A DNA stretch of 64,000 nt from Acinetobacter pittii (GTDB lineage Bacteria; Pseudomonadota; Gammaproteobacteria; Pseudomonadales; Moraxellaceae), in the NCBI RefSeq assembly GCF_034067285.1, contig NZ_CP139286.1:1178001-1242000 (forward strand), written 5' to 3'. Below are positions 9,753-20,050 of this stretch, piece by piece. The notes under the pieces are model-generated. The model saw nothing but the letters and a program-made list of their open reading frames with translations, searched no databases and had not been told where the DNA came from. A program made the position numbers and the translations under genes. Numbering within the stretch: the first letter of the stretch is position 1; the number at the start of each line of letters is the position of its first letter.

Positions 9753-10340
9753 ATGAACACAATTGATATCATTATTCTGATACTTTTGCTCATTGGGGGG
9801 CTAAACGGTTTGCGACAAGGATTTATCAAAGCCTTTGCGAACTTGGTAGGATGGGTCATTGCATTAATTATGGGTGCAAAATATGCTGTCCTTCTTGCGC
9901 CGTCTATGGCGGGTTTAAGTCATGATCCAGTGGTTCAAAAAATTGCAGCTTTTGCATTTATAGCACTTTTGATCATTGTTTTAACTTGGATCGTCTCTGC
10001 ATTTTTAAATGGCCTCTTGAAAAGTCTGAAATTGGGGCCATTAAATCGTTTAGCAGGTGGCGCTTTTGGTTCTTTAAAAGGTTTGTTGGTTGTGCTGATT
10101 ACAATGCAGGGTATAGGACCTTGGGTTGAGAGTTCACCACACTGGAAGCAATCCAAGCTTATACAGTATTTATTGCCATATGCCCCTTTAGCTACAGAGT
10201 TATCTAAAGATGCAGCAAGTGAGGCATTTCATCAAATAACATCTGGAGGTAGCGCATCAGGCGCGCCTTCAAAACCAATGGACAAATCGGAAGATTTAGA
10301 AAGCCGATCTGACCATTCGACAAAGAATCCTTTTTATTAA
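9753..10340 (+). CDS. cvpA: CvpA family membrane protein
   Basis: A 195-residue inner-membrane protein of the CvpA (colicin V production) family with four membrane segments in the first 130 residues. The family signature GGLNGLRQGFIKAFANLVGW lies at the N-terminus. It precedes purF by 25 bases, the usual cvpA-purF pairing. The tail of about 45 residues is polar and low in complexity. The start could also be GTG 9747, directly after the pyrD stop. Confidence 0.88.
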   Translation: MNTIDIIILILLLIGGLNGLRQGFIKAFANLVGWVIALIMGAKYAVLLAPSMAGLSHDPVVQKIAAFAFIALLIIVLTWIVSAFLNGLLKSLKLGPLNRLAGGAFGSLKGLLVVLITMQGIGPWVESSPHWKQSKLIQYLLPYAPLATELSKDAASEAFHQITSGGSASGAPSKPMDKSEDLESRSDHSTKNPFY

Positions 10341-10365
10341 TTCCTAGCTTGTCTGCGAGGTTGCT

Positions 10366-11907
10366 ATGTGTGGAGTTGTTGGTATAGCCGGTAAATCGCC
10401 AGTGAACCAAATGTTGTTTGATGCTTTAACGATGTTGCAACATCGTGGGCAAGATGCAGCTGGAATAGTAACCTGCCATGAAGGCCGTCTTTTCCTGCGT
10501 AAGGATAACGGTATGGTACGTGATGTCTTTCATACTCGTCATATGAGAGCATTACTTGGTAATTATGGTATTGGCCATGTACGTTACCCAACTGCTGGTT
10601 CTGCGAGCAGTGCTGAAGCACAGCCATTTTATGTGAACTCACCTTACGGTATTACACTTGCACATAATGGTAATTTAACCAATGCAGAAGAAATTCATGA
10701 TGACCTGTTTAAAACAGATTTACGTCATATGAATACTGATTCTGACTCAGAAGTTCTTTTAAATGTATTCGCACATGAATTACAAAAGAAAGGTACTTTA
10801 AATCCTACAGCTGACGATATTTTCCATACGGTTTCTCGTGTGCATGAGCGTTGTCAGGGCGCGTATGGTGTCGTGGCGATGATCACTGGTCATGGTTTAG
10901 TAGGTTTCCGTGATCCAAACGGTATTCGTCCACTTATTTATGGTTCACGTGTAACTGAACAGGGTGAGATGGAATACATTATTGCCTCTGAATCAGTTGC
11001 TATTACTGCTCTTGGTTTTAAAATTGAGCGTGATATTGAACCAGGTGAAGCAATTTTTATCGATGCAAATGGTCAATTATTCTCTAAACAATGTGCGGTT
11101 AATCCAAAATACCGTCCATGTATTTTTGAATATGTTTATTTTGCTCGTCCTGATGCCATTATTGATGGAATTTCGGTTTATAAAGCACGTTTAAAAATGG
11201 GTGAAAAGCTTGCTCATAAAATTTTACGTGACTGGGGTGAGGACCATGATATTGATGTGGTTATCCCAATTCCAGATACGAGCCGTACTTCAGCTTTAGA
11301 ACTTGCAAATATTCTGGGTGTGAAGTTCCGTGAAGGTTTTATGAAAAACCGTTATATCGGCCGTACCTTTATTATGCCGGGTCAACAGCAACGTAAAAAA
11401 TCTGTACGTCAGAAATTAAACCCTGTTGAGTTAGAGTTTAAAGGGAAAAACGTTCTATTGGTTGATGACTCTATTGTGCGTGGTACAACGTGTAATGAGA
11501 TTATTCAAATGGCACGTGATTCTGGTGCAAAAAAAGTATACTTTGCTTCAGCAGCACCAAAAGTGATGTATCCAAACGTTTATGGTATTGATATGCCTGC
11601 GAAGGCTGAACTTATTGCTTCAGAGCGCAGTGTTGAAGAGATCCAAGAAATTATTGGTGCTGATCGCTTAGTTTTCCAAGAGTTGGAAGATTTGAAAAAT
11701 GCTGTACGTACTAGCAAAGTGCCTGATTTAACTGAGTTTGACTGCTCGGTATTTGATGGAATCTATGTAACTGGTGATATTGATGTTAACTATTTAAATA
11801 ATTTGGAGCAGAAGCGTAATGATTCTGCGAAAAAGAAAAAAGATGGTTATATTGATGTGAATGTCGATGCTGCTTCTGTAGATTTAACTGGTATTAAAGA
11901 AGAATAG
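10366..11907 (+). CDS. purF: Amidophosphoribosyltransferase PurF
   Basis: First committed step of purine synthesis: PRPP plus glutamine to phosphoribosylamine. Cys2 after the initiator Met (MCGVVGIAG) is the N-terminal nucleophile of the glutaminase domain, which also shows RYPTAGS and HNGNLTN. The PRPP-binding motif [16 protein letters not shown] lies near residue 365-380 in the C-terminal phosphoribosyltransferase domain. Length 513 is typical. It closes the cvpA-purF operon and has a strong terminator. Confidence 0.97.
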   Translation: MCGVVGIAGKSPVNQMLFDALTMLQHRGQDAAGIVTCHEGRLFLRKDNGMVRDVFHTRHMRALLGNYGIGHVRYPTAGSASSAEAQPFYVNSPYGITLAHNGNLTNAEEIHDDLFKTDLRHMNTDSDSEVLLNVFAHELQKKGTLNPTADDIFHTVSRVHERCQGAYGVVAMITGHGLVGFRDPNGIRPLIYGSRVTEQGEMEYIIASESVAITALGFKIERDIEPGEAIFIDANGQLFSKQCAVNPKYRPCIFEYVYFARPDAIIDGISVYKARLKMGEKLAHKILRDWGEDHDIDVVIPIPDTSRTSALELANILGVKFREGFMKNRYIGRTFIMPGQQQRKKSVRQKLNPVELEFKGKNVLLVDDSIVRGTTCNEIIQMARDSGAKKVYFASAAPKVMYPNVYGIDMPAKAELIASERSVEEIQEIIGADRLVFQELEDLKNAVRTSKVPDLTEFDCSVFDGIYVTGDIDVNYLNNLEQKRNDSAKKKKDGYIDVNVDAASVDLTGIKEE

Positions 11908-11916
11908 AAATAGCCG

Positions 11917-11945
11917 AAAAAAGCGGGTGTTTCCCGCTTTTTTCT
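11917..11945 (+). terminator. Intrinsic terminator of purF
   Basis: A perfect 11-bp stem (AAAAAAGCGGG / CCCGCTTTTTT) with a 5-base loop, starting 9 bases after the stop. Confidence 0.9.
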
Positions 11946-11985
11946 TTTATGATGAAACCTAACAATGTAATTGGGAATATTTACA

Positions 11986-13875
11986 TTGAAAGAAGTAAGC
12001 CACTATCTAATCGAAAATAAAAATATGGCATGGTCCATCACTATGTGTTTGGTTGCCGTGTTGCTGACTATTTTTATTTTAAATTTAATTTTAGGTTTAC
12101 TCGTCCATTTTTTTGATTATAGCCAACCAATTTGGTGGCATACTTTAAGTCCTTATTTCGTCGCGCTATTACTTTTTATTATGGTTTGGTCAGTAGTTAC
12201 CGAACTTTATATTCTGCGTAAAGGTGGGCACTCTTTAGCAAAACAACTTAAAGCACGTCGTTTGGTGAAAGAGGAAAGTACTCCCGAAGAACTCGCCGCA
12301 TTAAAAATTACAGAACACTTGGCGCAAACTTTTTCCTTAAAAGTACCAACCGTATATGTTTTACCTGATGAAGTGGGTGTAAATGCACTTACGGCAGGTT
12401 TTCATCCTAAAGATATTGTCATTATTCTGACCTGGGGTGCTTTACAAAATTTGGATAAGCTTGAGTTATATGGTTTATTAGGCCATGAGTTTAATCAGAT
12501 TTTATCGGGTGAGGCTGTTGAGAATACGAAATTAAAGATTTTATATAGTGGTTTAACAACTTTTAGTCAGTGGGGCAGTAAATTAGCCAAACAAGGTTTT
12601 AAGCGCTATAGCCCGGGTTATAAACATAAGTTTGAAACAGTTTTTGTTGCCGTAGGTGGGGTAATTTGGTTAGCCGGAAGCTTAGGCGTGCTGATTACTC
12701 GTTTTATTAAATATTTGACTTTGAGTGGACGTACATTCCGTAATGATCAAAAAACAGTACGACTATTAAAAAATAATGCGAACACCCAAACCTTGTTGCG
12801 TATTTATGTTCACCACTCTGGTTCGCAAATTCATAGTGCTTACTCTGAATCAATCGCACACATGTGTTTTGCTAACTCACTGAGCCCACAAAGCTGGATG
12901 AATATTCATCCGAGTATTCGTGAACGTATTTATGAGTTAAATCCGACTTTACTACAAGATCTGCAATTAGAAAATTTAAAGAAACTTCGTAATCGTCCAT
13001 TGTTTAGCTTATTTCATTTCTTGGAAGAATCTGAGAAAGAAATTTATATTCCTTGGTCATCTCCGCAGCCTCTACCTTTGTTAAGACTGTCACCGATTAG
13101 TTTTGCATTAAATGATGCTATTAAACCTCTGAGTAGCGACGTACGTCGAAATAAGAAGCGTCCTGAATTAATTCAGCGGGCACTACAAACTGCTACTGGC
13201 TCACGCGAGGTAATGGTCGCTATTTTGATGATTCGCCAATATCGAGAATTCATTCCAAAAGACGCGCCAGTTAGTCATGCCATTATAGATGCGCTACTAA
13301 ATCTGGATGGGCGTATTCATATTCAGATATTTCACGATGCATGTAAAAATATCGGTCATATACCTGCAAGTATTGCGCGTCAATTTTTGACAAAACTGGC
13401 ACTTATTATTCAGGAAGATGGTGAGATTGGTCTATTAGATGCACTTTTGCTAGAGCGGGTTAAATATGAATTGAATTTGATGCCGTTACATTTGCCCACT
13501 GCATTTGAAGAAGTAAAACCTCAAATTGTTCGTTTGATTGATGCATTGCTTCATGTTCAGCAAATTAATAGCCCAAATCAGTTAGAAGTACGTGAGCGTA
13601 TTTTGCGTTCACTACTTAACCCAGATGAAATGTACATCTATGATGAAATTTCAGATGAGCCATTAGATCTGGCTGAAATTTTAAATGATATTGCTGGTTT
13701 ATTATTGCGTGACCGTCTAAGTATTCTAGCAATTGCAGAAATGTGTCTGTGGAGCGATCGTATTATCACGCAAGATGAGTTAGATGTCCTTGAATTGCTT
13801 TATTGGCGTTTTGGTTTTGAGACAGAAGAAATTGTCGATCAAATGCAAAAAAGAAATAGTGTGATGATTATTTAA
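11986..13875 (+). CDS. Large M48-like membrane protein with degenerate zinc site
   Basis: About 630 residues with membrane helices near residues 15-40, 55-75 and 215-235, an M48 (HtpX-like) peptidase domain, and a helical C-terminal extension of about 300 residues. The zinc motif, normally HExxH, reads GHEFNQIL, so the second histidine is glutamine. The segment that should supply the third ligand (R-E-Y-x-A-D type) reads SGRTFRNDQKTVRLL, with Thr for Glu. It is probably a pseudoprotease. Start: TTG 11986 has GGGAA 8 bases upstream; TTG 11971 and ATG 12025 are alternatives. Confidence 0.8.
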   Translation: MKEVSHYLIENKNMAWSITMCLVAVLLTIFILNLILGLLVHFFDYSQPIWWHTLSPYFVALLLFIMVWSVVTELYILRKGGHSLAKQLKARRLVKEESTPEELAALKITEHLAQTFSLKVPTVYVLPDEVGVNALTAGFHPKDIVIILTWGALQNLDKLELYGLLGHEFNQILSGEAVENTKLKILYSGLTTFSQWGSKLAKQGFKRYSPGYKHKFETVFVAVGGVIWLAGSLGVLITRFIKYLTLSGRTFRNDQKTVRLLKNNANTQTLLRIYVHHSGSQIHSAYSESIAHMCFANSLSPQSWMNIHPSIRERIYELNPTLLQDLQLENLKKLRNRPLFSLFHFLEESEKEIYIPWSSPQPLPLLRLSPISFALNDAIKPLSSDVRRNKKRPELIQRALQTATGSREVMVAILMIRQYREFIPKDAPVSHAIIDALLNLDGRIHIQIFHDACKNIGHIPASIARQFLTKLALIIQEDGEIGLLDALLLERVKYELNLMPLHLPTAFEEVKPQIVRLIDALLHVQQINSPNQLEVRERILRSLLNPDEMYIYDEISDEPLDLAEILNDIAGLLLRDRLSILAIAEMCLWSDRIITQDELDVLELLYWRFGFETEEIVDQMQKRNSVMII

Positions 13876-13975
13876 AAGACATATACGATTATAAAAATAA
13901 TTGAATGAAATAAAACACTGAAAAAAAAACTCAAGCCCGTTAGAATGTAGATAGAGTAGAGGTATTGATTTACAA

Positions 13976-14623
13976 ATGATTGGGCAGCAAAGAAATATAT
14001 TGGCGACTTTAGGGATTGACGTATGGGTTCCTAAGACACAGGCGTGCCAAAAAAATAATGCTCAAAGCCTCTGGCGAGATCACACTGCTCCAGAAGTGGA
14101 GCCGATTATACTGCCTTCTAAGAATAATCTAGTTCTTGAACAACCCATAAAACCACAAGTCAACGAAATTCCCAAAGTTGAACCTGAAATTGTGGCCCCA
14201 ATTCCAGCAGAAGTTCCGCCTGTTGTGCCACCTCGTAATGAGGTACACGTTCCAACGATTACGATTGCTTCATTTGAGATGCAAGCATTTGCACTTGAAA
14301 AGTGTGTCATTTTTTTAGATGTTACCAATTTAGCTGATGAAGAAAAGCAGCTTTGGAGTAACATTCAAAAAGCAAAAATAGGGCAATATACTGAATTGAA
14401 ATGGCCGTTCCCTTTGGCTAGTTATCAAGACCAACGCGGTGTAGGTTCATATATTCAAGGATTTTTAGATGCTATTGCAGCAGATAAGAAAATTTTGTGT
14501 TTGGGTGAATGTTCTTATATTCAACATGCCAATATTATTCACTTGGCAAGTTTAAAAGAGATGTTGGAGAAACCGCTCCTTAAAAAAAGATTATGGCAAT
14601 TGATGCAAGATAACAACGAGTAG
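13976..14623 (+). CDS. Candidate DNA polymerase III psi subunit (HolD-like)
   Basis: A 215-residue soluble protein without an obvious catalytic motif. The N-terminus (ILATLGIDVWVPK) resembles the short chi-binding start of psi, and the C-terminus (LASLKEMLEKPLLKKRLWQLM) resembles the closing helices of psi. Between them lies a Pro/Glu-rich linker (about residues 45-85) and a domain with IFLDVTNLADEEKQLWSNI and KILCLGECSYIQ. If correct it bridges the chi subunit and clamp loader. The resemblance is by eye only; it could be an unrelated Moraxellaceae protein. Confidence 0.45.
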   Translation: MIGQQRNILATLGIDVWVPKTQACQKNNAQSLWRDHTAPEVEPIILPSKNNLVLEQPIKPQVNEIPKVEPEIVAPIPAEVPPVVPPRNEVHVPTITIASFEMQAFALEKCVIFLDVTNLADEEKQLWSNIQKAKIGQYTELKWPFPLASYQDQRGVGSYIQGFLDAIAADKKILCLGECSYIQHANIIHLASLKEMLEKPLLKKRLWQLMQDNNE

Positions 14624-14634
14624 TAGGGATTTAC

Positions 14635-15600
14635 ATGAAAAAAGTTGTAGTTTTTAGCCAAATTGATGAAGAAATTTTGTCTCGATTACAACAGGATTAT
14701 CAGGTTGTGGTTCTTAACCCAAAATTGGGTGATATTAATGAGCAAATACGCCAGCAAGTTGTAGATGCCGATGGAATGATTGGTGCTGGGAGACTTCTTA
14801 ATGAAAGTAATCTTGCGCCGGCTCAAAAACTAAAAATTATCTCATCTGTAACGGTAGGTTATGACAATTATGATGTGGCTTATTTAAATCAAAGAAAAAT
14901 CTGGTTATCAAACACCCCTCACGTTTTAACTGAAACAACTGCTGATCTTGCTTTTACATTATTACTAAGCGCTGCTAGAAAAGTTCCTTTTCTTGATCAT
15001 TGGACTAAACAAGGTGAATGGAAAAGAACAGTAGGGCCTCAGCAGTTCGGTTTGGATGTTTTTGGAAAAACCCTAGGAATTATAGGACTTGGTAATATTG
15101 GTGCTGCAATTGCACGCCGGGGTTTTTACGGATTTAACATGAATATTGTTTACCATAATCGCCGTGAAAAGCCTGAATTGGCTGAGCCTTTAAAAGCACA
15201 ATATCTTGGTTTGGATGAATTGCTGCAACAGTCTGATTTTGTAGTAACCGCTGTTGACTTAAATAATGAATCAAAAGCCTTAATGGGCGAAGCTCAATTT
15301 GAGCTTATGCAAAAGCACGCTATTTTTATTAATATTGCGCGTGGTTCAGTGGTTGATGAGCAAGCTTTGATTGAGGCCTTACAAAGTGAGGAAATCTTTG
15401 CAGCCGGTTTGGATGTGTACGAAAAAGAACCTTTGCAAGATTCAGCGCTTTTTAAATTGCCTAATGTGGTTACTTTGCCTCACGTAGGATCGGCTACTGC
15501 AGAGACCCGTAAAAAAATGGCAAATCTTGCTTATAAAAATCTAGTTGAAGCCTTAGAAGATAAAACTCCTAGATATTTGGTAAATCCAAATTTTGCATAA
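14635..15600 (+). CDS. D-2-hydroxyacid dehydrogenase (GhrB-like)
   Basis: NAD(P)-dependent dehydrogenase of the D-isomer 2-hydroxyacid family, 321 residues, most like glyoxylate/hydroxypyruvate or 2-ketogluconate reductases. Visible are SVTVGYDNYD, the Rossmann motif LGIIGLGNIGAAIARRG near residue 145-165, the substrate arginine in INIARGSVVDEQAL, and the catalytic histidine in LPHVGSAT. It starts 11 bases after the preceding gene, so the two are likely co-transcribed. The substrate cannot be settled from sequence. Confidence 0.88.
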   Translation: MKKVVVFSQIDEEILSRLQQDYQVVVLNPKLGDINEQIRQQVVDADGMIGAGRLLNESNLAPAQKLKIISSVTVGYDNYDVAYLNQRKIWLSNTPHVLTETTADLAFTLLLSAARKVPFLDHWTKQGEWKRTVGPQQFGLDVFGKTLGIIGLGNIGAAIARRGFYGFNMNIVYHNRREKPELAEPLKAQYLGLDELLQQSDFVVTAVDLNNESKALMGEAQFELMQKHAIFINIARGSVVDEQALIEALQSEEIFAAGLDVYEKEPLQDSALFKLPNVVTLPHVGSATAETRKKMANLAYKNLVEALEDKTPRYLVNPNFA

Positions 15601-15733
15601 ATGATGAATAACACTTCATTGCAAAACTAAACTATCTCGAGTGATATAGTAAAAGTCTATTGATTGAACATAATTTTTTATGTTTTATATCAGTAGACTT
15701 TTTTGATGGTTTAATTTTAATAGAGAAAAACTT

Positions 15734-17170
15734 TTGAGATTTCTGCCAATTATTTTAAGTACGGCTTTTATAACAAATGCTTCGTACGCGCAGCCTTTTG
15801 ACCCTCAACCATCTGCAAATCAGGTGGAAATTCCAAATATTGGAAGTGGGATCGGTTTGCTTGATCAACAAAAAGAAAAATTTATTGGTGAAAAAGTTTT
15901 CCGAGAAGTTCACAAACAAATGCCAGTCATTCAAGATGTCTGGTTAGAAGACCAATTTTTTCAGGTATTTTCGAGTATCTTAAGCGAAACTCAGCTTGGA
16001 CAGCCCATTGGTTTGGTTGTTATCAAAGATCCCCAAATTAATGCTTTTGCTGTGCCGGGTGGATTATTTGCACTCAATACAGGGCTTATTGCTTCAGCTC
16101 GTAATATTGATGAAATTGCTGGGGTGATGGCGCACGAAATTGCCCATGTATCACAAAGACATTTTAGTCGCTCTGAAGAAGCCTTTAAGGGTCAAACTTT
16201 ATTAAGTCTAGCAGGACTTTTGGCAGGTGTGGCTATAGCTGCACAGGGTGGTGGTGATGCGGGTGCAGCAGTGATGCTTGGAACGCAAGCTGCACTCATG
16301 GACAAGCAATTAACATATAGTCGAAATCAAGAGCGTGAAGCAGACCGTATCGGCATGCAATATATGTATGCGGCAGGTTATAACCCACAAAGTATGGCAG
16401 ATTACTTTGAAACCATGCATAGGGCTACAAGTCGAGTGAGTTTTTTACCAGACTTCTGGTTGACTCATCCATTAACGACCGAGCGTATGAGTGAAGCTCG
16501 CCTTCGTGCAAACCAGATGCCTAGAGTTAAAAACCGTATATATGATGCTGATTTTGAGATTCTAAAATGGTACACCATGGTGGTTGCAAATCAGGCAACT
16601 GAAAACCAACTACAAAGTTTGGCCGCTCAAAAGAATATTGCTGGTCTGATTGCTTTAGCAGCATTTTATGCAAGACAAGGTGATTATGCTCAAGCCCAGT
16701 CTATTTTAGATCAAGCGAAATCTAGTGGAAAGCCTCTAGTGGCATTATTGCAGACAGATATTTATTTGGGTCAAAACAAATTAGATCAAGCTTATACTAC
16801 GATTGCTGCTACACAAATGACGATGCCTGAAAATAAAGCTTTTAGTTATAAGTTGGCTGAAGTGTTGCTACGTCAAGGTAAATTTGCGCAAGTCCAAACC
16901 TTGGTTCAAAGATTTATTAATAAGAATCCGAGAGATATACAAGGCTGGCAATTTTTACAGCAAGCCGCTAATTTGGATAAGAATGCACCTTTAAGAGCGG
17001 TTAATGTTTTACGCTATCGGGCTGAAGCAGAGTATTGGTCAGGTAGTGAAGAAAATGCAATTAAATCAATGTTGCATGCTCAACGATTAGCAAAAGACAA
17101 TCAAGCAATGTCAGCTAGAATAGACAGTCGACTCAAACAAATGCAAGATGAACGACGAATGAAAATTTAG
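15734..17170 (+). CDS. bepA: Periplasmic M48 metalloprotease with TPR region, BepA-like
   Basis: Envelope quality-control protease for outer-membrane barrel assembly. A signal peptide (residues 1-19, ending ASYAQ) is followed by the M48 domain with intact HEIAH zinc motif and EREADRIG third ligand, and a C-terminal half of TPR-like helices (about residues 290-470). The start is TTG 15734, preceded by GAGAAAA; no ATG fits the signal peptide. At 478 residues it matches BepA. Its active site is complete, in contrast to the M48-like protein at 11986-13875. Confidence 0.9.
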   Translation: MRFLPIILSTAFITNASYAQPFDPQPSANQVEIPNIGSGIGLLDQQKEKFIGEKVFREVHKQMPVIQDVWLEDQFFQVFSSILSETQLGQPIGLVVIKDPQINAFAVPGGLFALNTGLIASARNIDEIAGVMAHEIAHVSQRHFSRSEEAFKGQTLLSLAGLLAGVAIAAQGGGDAGAAVMLGTQAALMDKQLTYSRNQEREADRIGMQYMYAAGYNPQSMADYFETMHRATSRVSFLPDFWLTHPLTTERMSEARLRANQMPRVKNRIYDADFEILKWYTMVVANQATENQLQSLAAQKNIAGLIALAAFYARQGDYAQAQSILDQAKSSGKPLVALLQTDIYLGQNKLDQAYTTIAATQMTMPENKAFSYKLAEVLLRQGKFAQVQTLVQRFINKNPRDIQGWQFLQQAANLDKNAPLRAVNVLRYRAEAEYWSGSEENAIKSMLHAQRLAKDNQAMSARIDSRLKQMQDERRMKI

Positions 17171-17269
17171 ATCTGTAGTTTGACCTTATAATTTTCGTAG
17201 ACGTAGATATATTTAAACTTACAAGTAAATGAAAGTTTAATCTAAGAAAGAATAAGAAAAGAGGGGGGA

Positions 17270-17716
17270 TTAAGCTAATTTAGCTTTAATTTTTGCTGAA
17301 ACTTGAGCAGGATCGGCACGCCCGGCTATGATCGGACGTAGAGAATTCATCACCTTACCCATATCTTTCATGCTAGTTGCTTCTTGAGCAGAAATCGTTT
17401 GCTCAATGAGAGAATCAAGCTCTTCCTCAGTCATAGCTTCTGGTAGAAACTGAGAGATAATCTCAGCTTCGGCTTGTTCTTTACTAGCTAAATCATTACG
17501 ACCAGCACCTTCAAAGGCTTTGATCGATTCTTTACGTTGTTTAATTTGCTTTTCAATGACCGCAAGAACCTGAGCGTCGTCAAGCTCTTTGCGCTCATCG
17601 ACTTCGATTTGCTTAATTGCCGCTTGTAGACTACGCAAAACCGTCACTGTTGCCATATCTTTGGCACGCATAGAAGTTTTTAATGCATCAGTAATTTGGT
17701 TTTTTAAAGTAGTCAT
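17270..17716 (-). CDS. GatB/YqeY domain protein
   Basis: A 148-residue cytoplasmic protein of the YqeY family, related to the tail domain of the tRNA amidotransferase subunit GatB. The family pattern is clear: DALKTSMRAKDMATVTVLRSL at the N-terminus, KQRKESIKAFEGAGR in the middle and MGKVMNSLRPIIAGRADPAQVS near the end. It follows rpsU by 25 bases in the same direction, a common pairing. Its precise function is unknown. Confidence 0.92.
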   Translation of the reverse strand: MTTLKNQITDALKTSMRAKDMATVTVLRSLQAAIKQIEVDERKELDDAQVLAVIEKQIKQRKESIKAFEGAGRNDLASKEQAEAEIISQFLPEAMTEEELDSLIEQTISAQEATSMKDMGKVMNSLRPIIAGRADPAQVSAKIKAKLA

Positions 17717-17741
17717 AATTCAGCAGTCAATCACAAATTAA

Positions 17742-17957
17742 TTAGTAAAGGCGAGTAGTACGTACAGATTCGCGAGCCAATTTCTTTTGGTAGCGTTTAA
17801 CTGCTGCAGCTTTTTTGCGCTTACGTTCTTGAGTTGGTTTTTCGTAGAATTCGCGTTTACGAACGTCAGCTAAAACACCAGCTTTTTCGCATGAACGTTT
17901 GAAACGACGGATAGCTACGTCAACTGGTTCGCCTTCTTTCAACTTAACTTGTGGCAT
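17742..17957 (-). CDS. rpsU: 30S ribosomal protein bS21
   Basis: A 71-residue small-subunit ribosomal protein, strongly basic at the C-terminus ([17 protein letters not shown]). The opening [20 protein letters not shown] is diagnostic. It is divergent from tsaD, the arrangement of the macromolecular-synthesis locus in enterobacteria, but here rpsU is followed by yqeY rather than dnaG-rpoD. Confidence 0.97.
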
Positions 17958-18102
17958 GTAAAATCCTCTAGATTATGGATAAGATCAGGCACACCATTGC
18001 GCCGGATCACAAGTGAAGGTCAGTATTTTACTCATTTACAACTCATATCACAAGTCTATAATAGCGATTGCAATATTTTGACTCATATAAAAGGCAGTTT
18101 TG

Positions 18103-19119
18103 ATGATTGTTTTAGGCTTGGAAACTTCTTGTGATGAAACAGGGTTGGCACTTTATGATAGCGAACTCGGCTTACGGGGACAGGTTCTTTATAGCCAGAT
18201 TAAACTTCATGCCGAATATGGTGGGGTAGTACCTGAACTTGCTTCTCGCGACCATGTTCGTAAATTAATTCCTTTAATGAATCAATTGCTTGAGCAAAGT
18301 GGTGTAAAAAAACAAGAGATTGATGCAGTCGCGTATACGCGTGGTCCTGGCTTAATGGGAGCATTAATGACAGGCGCCTTATTTGGACGAACTTTAGCTT
18401 TTTCTCTAAATAAGCCTGCTATTGGTGTACACCATATGGAAGGGCATATGTTGGCACCATTACTTTCAAGTCAACCACCCGAATTTCCATTTGTGGCATT
18501 GTTAGTTTCAGGTGGGCATACACAATTGATGGCAGCCCATGCTATTGGTCAATATGAGTTATTGGGTGAGTCTATTGATGATGCTGCAGGTGAAGCTTTT
18601 GATAAAGTTGCAAAAATGATGAGCCTACCATATCCAGGTGGGCCAAATATCGCAAAACTTGCATTATCTGGTGATCCATTAGCGTTTGAATTTCCAAGAC
18701 CTATGCTTCATCAAGGTCTAGATTTTTCTTTTAGTGGTTTAAAAACAGCCGTTTCTGTTCAATTGAAAAAATTGAATGGTGAAAATAGAGACGCGGACAT
18801 TGCTGCTTCCTTCCAAGAAGCAATTGTAGATACCTTGGTAAAAAAATCAGTAAAAGCTTTAAAGCAAACTGGACTTAAACGTTTAGTTATTGCCGGTGGA
18901 GTCAGTGCAAATTTAAGACTGCGTGAGCAATTAGAAACTTCCTTAGCGAAAATTAAAGCGCAAGTTTATTATGCCGAACCTGCTTTATGTACTGATAATG
19001 GGGCAATGATTGCTTTTGCAGGTTATCAGCGTTTAAAAGCCGGCCAACATGATGGTTTAGCTGTCACGACTACACCGCGTTGGCCAATGACCGAGTTATC
19101 TATTCCAGTAAATTCTTAA
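18103..19119 (+). CDS. tsaD: tRNA threonylcarbamoyltransferase TsaD
   Basis: Transfers the threonylcarbamoyl group to A37 of ANN-decoding tRNAs. The 338-residue ASKHA-fold protein opens [14 protein letters not shown] and has the metal-binding histidines in HHMEGH (near residue 110) and VSGGHTQL. The ATG at 18103 is preferred to TTG 18100. It is divergent from rpsU, and its own terminator follows. Confidence 0.97.
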   Translation: MIVLGLETSCDETGLALYDSELGLRGQVLYSQIKLHAEYGGVVPELASRDHVRKLIPLMNQLLEQSGVKKQEIDAVAYTRGPGLMGALMTGALFGRTLAFSLNKPAIGVHHMEGHMLAPLLSSQPPEFPFVALLVSGGHTQLMAAHAIGQYELLGESIDDAAGEAFDKVAKMMSLPYPGGPNIAKLALSGDPLAFEFPRPMLHQGLDFSFSGLKTAVSVQLKKLNGENRDADIAASFQEAIVDTLVKKSVKALKQTGLKRLVIAGGVSANLRLREQLETSLAKIKAQVYYAEPALCTDNGAMIAFAGYQRLKAGQHDGLAVTTTPRWPMTELSIPVNS

Positions 19120-19126
19120 TACTTAA

Positions 19127-19160
19127 AAAAACGGCTATTTTTATTGAAATAGCCGTTTTA
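19127..19160. terminator. Bidirectional intrinsic terminator
   Basis: A stem of about 12 bp (AAACGGCTATTT / AAATAGCCGTTTT) flanked by A and T runs, between the convergent tsaD and AAA+ ATPase genes. Confidence 0.88.
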
Positions 19161-19162
19161 TT

Positions 19163-20050
19163 TTATTTGGAAGAACTGGTTAGCTCTTTTAACGCATTTA
19201 AACCAATCCAATGCTTAGAAAACTGATAAGCAGCTCGACCAGAACGCTGACCACGCATCTGGCACCAACGTAAACTTTCAGCACGAACTTCGTCATTAAA
19301 AGGCATGTTCGCTTTATCAAGATAATGTTCTACGATTTCTAAATATAAATTTTGGTCCATAGGATAAAAAGATAACCACAAACCAAACCGATCTGATAAA
19401 GAGATCTTTTCTTCAATCGCTTCTTGCGGGTGTAACTCAGTATATTGCGGAACATCGACCTTGGTTACAGGTGTATTTTCATGCATGAATTCTGGTAACA
19501 AGTGGCGACGGTTACTGGTTGCATAAATAATAAAATTTGTTGAACCAGATTGTAATGAACCATCCAATACACTTTTTAAACTGCGATAATTTTCATCTTC
19601 AGCGTTAAAAGCTAAGTCATCACAATAGACGATGTATTTTTCAGGTCGATTTTGAATGAGTTTTTGAATTTTAGGTAAGTCTGCTAAATCATCACGTTCA
19701 ATTTCGATTAAACGTAATCCTTGAGGGGCATACTCAGTTAATAAAGCACGAACGATAGAAGATTTTCCTGTACCACGCGAACCCGTTAAAAGCACATCAT
19801 TGGCCGGTAGGCCATTTAAAAATTGCAAAGTATTTTGGAGGATTTTTTCTTTTTGACGCTCAATGCCTTTTAAGTCATCAAGATAAATATTTTTCGGTGT
19901 GTAGATGGCTTTAAGTTGCTGATTTTCCCATCTAAAAGCAGGTGCAGTAAAATCTGTCTCTTCTCGAGGTTCAGGTAAGACCTGCTGTAGCTGATTTAAT
20001 ACAAGTGATAATGTTTGAACTAAATTCTCTGGTAAATCAATGGTAGCCAT
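19163..20050 (-). CDS. DUF815 AAA+ ATPase
   Basis: A 295-residue cytoplasmic ATPase of the DUF815 family. The Walker A motif is TGSRGTGKSS near residue 90-100, and the Walker B equivalent is YIVYCDDLAF. The sensor region IIYATSNRRHLLPEFM and the Arg-rich MRGQRSGRAAYQF near the end are also family-typical. The cellular role is not known. It is a single gene convergent with tsaD. Confidence 0.88.
   Translation of the reverse strand: MATIDLPENLVQTLSLVLNQLQQVLPEPREETDFTAPAFRWENQQLKAIYTPKNIYLDDLKGIERQKEKILQNTLQFLNGLPANDVLLTGSRGTGKSSIVRALLTEYAPQGLRLIEIERDDLADLPKIQKLIQNRPEKYIVYCDDLAFNAEDENYRSLKSVLDGSLQSGSTNFIIYATSNRRHLLPEFMHENTPVTKVDVPQYTELHPQEAIEEKISLSDRFGLWLSFYPMDQNLYLEIVEHYLDKANMPFNDEVRAESLRWCQMRGQRSGRAAYQFSKHWIGLNALKELTSSSK

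Noticed and set aside
10364..10642. Minus-strand reading frame inside the start of purF
   Set aside because: It is antisense to conserved purF coding sequence, has no ribosome site and no family resemblance.
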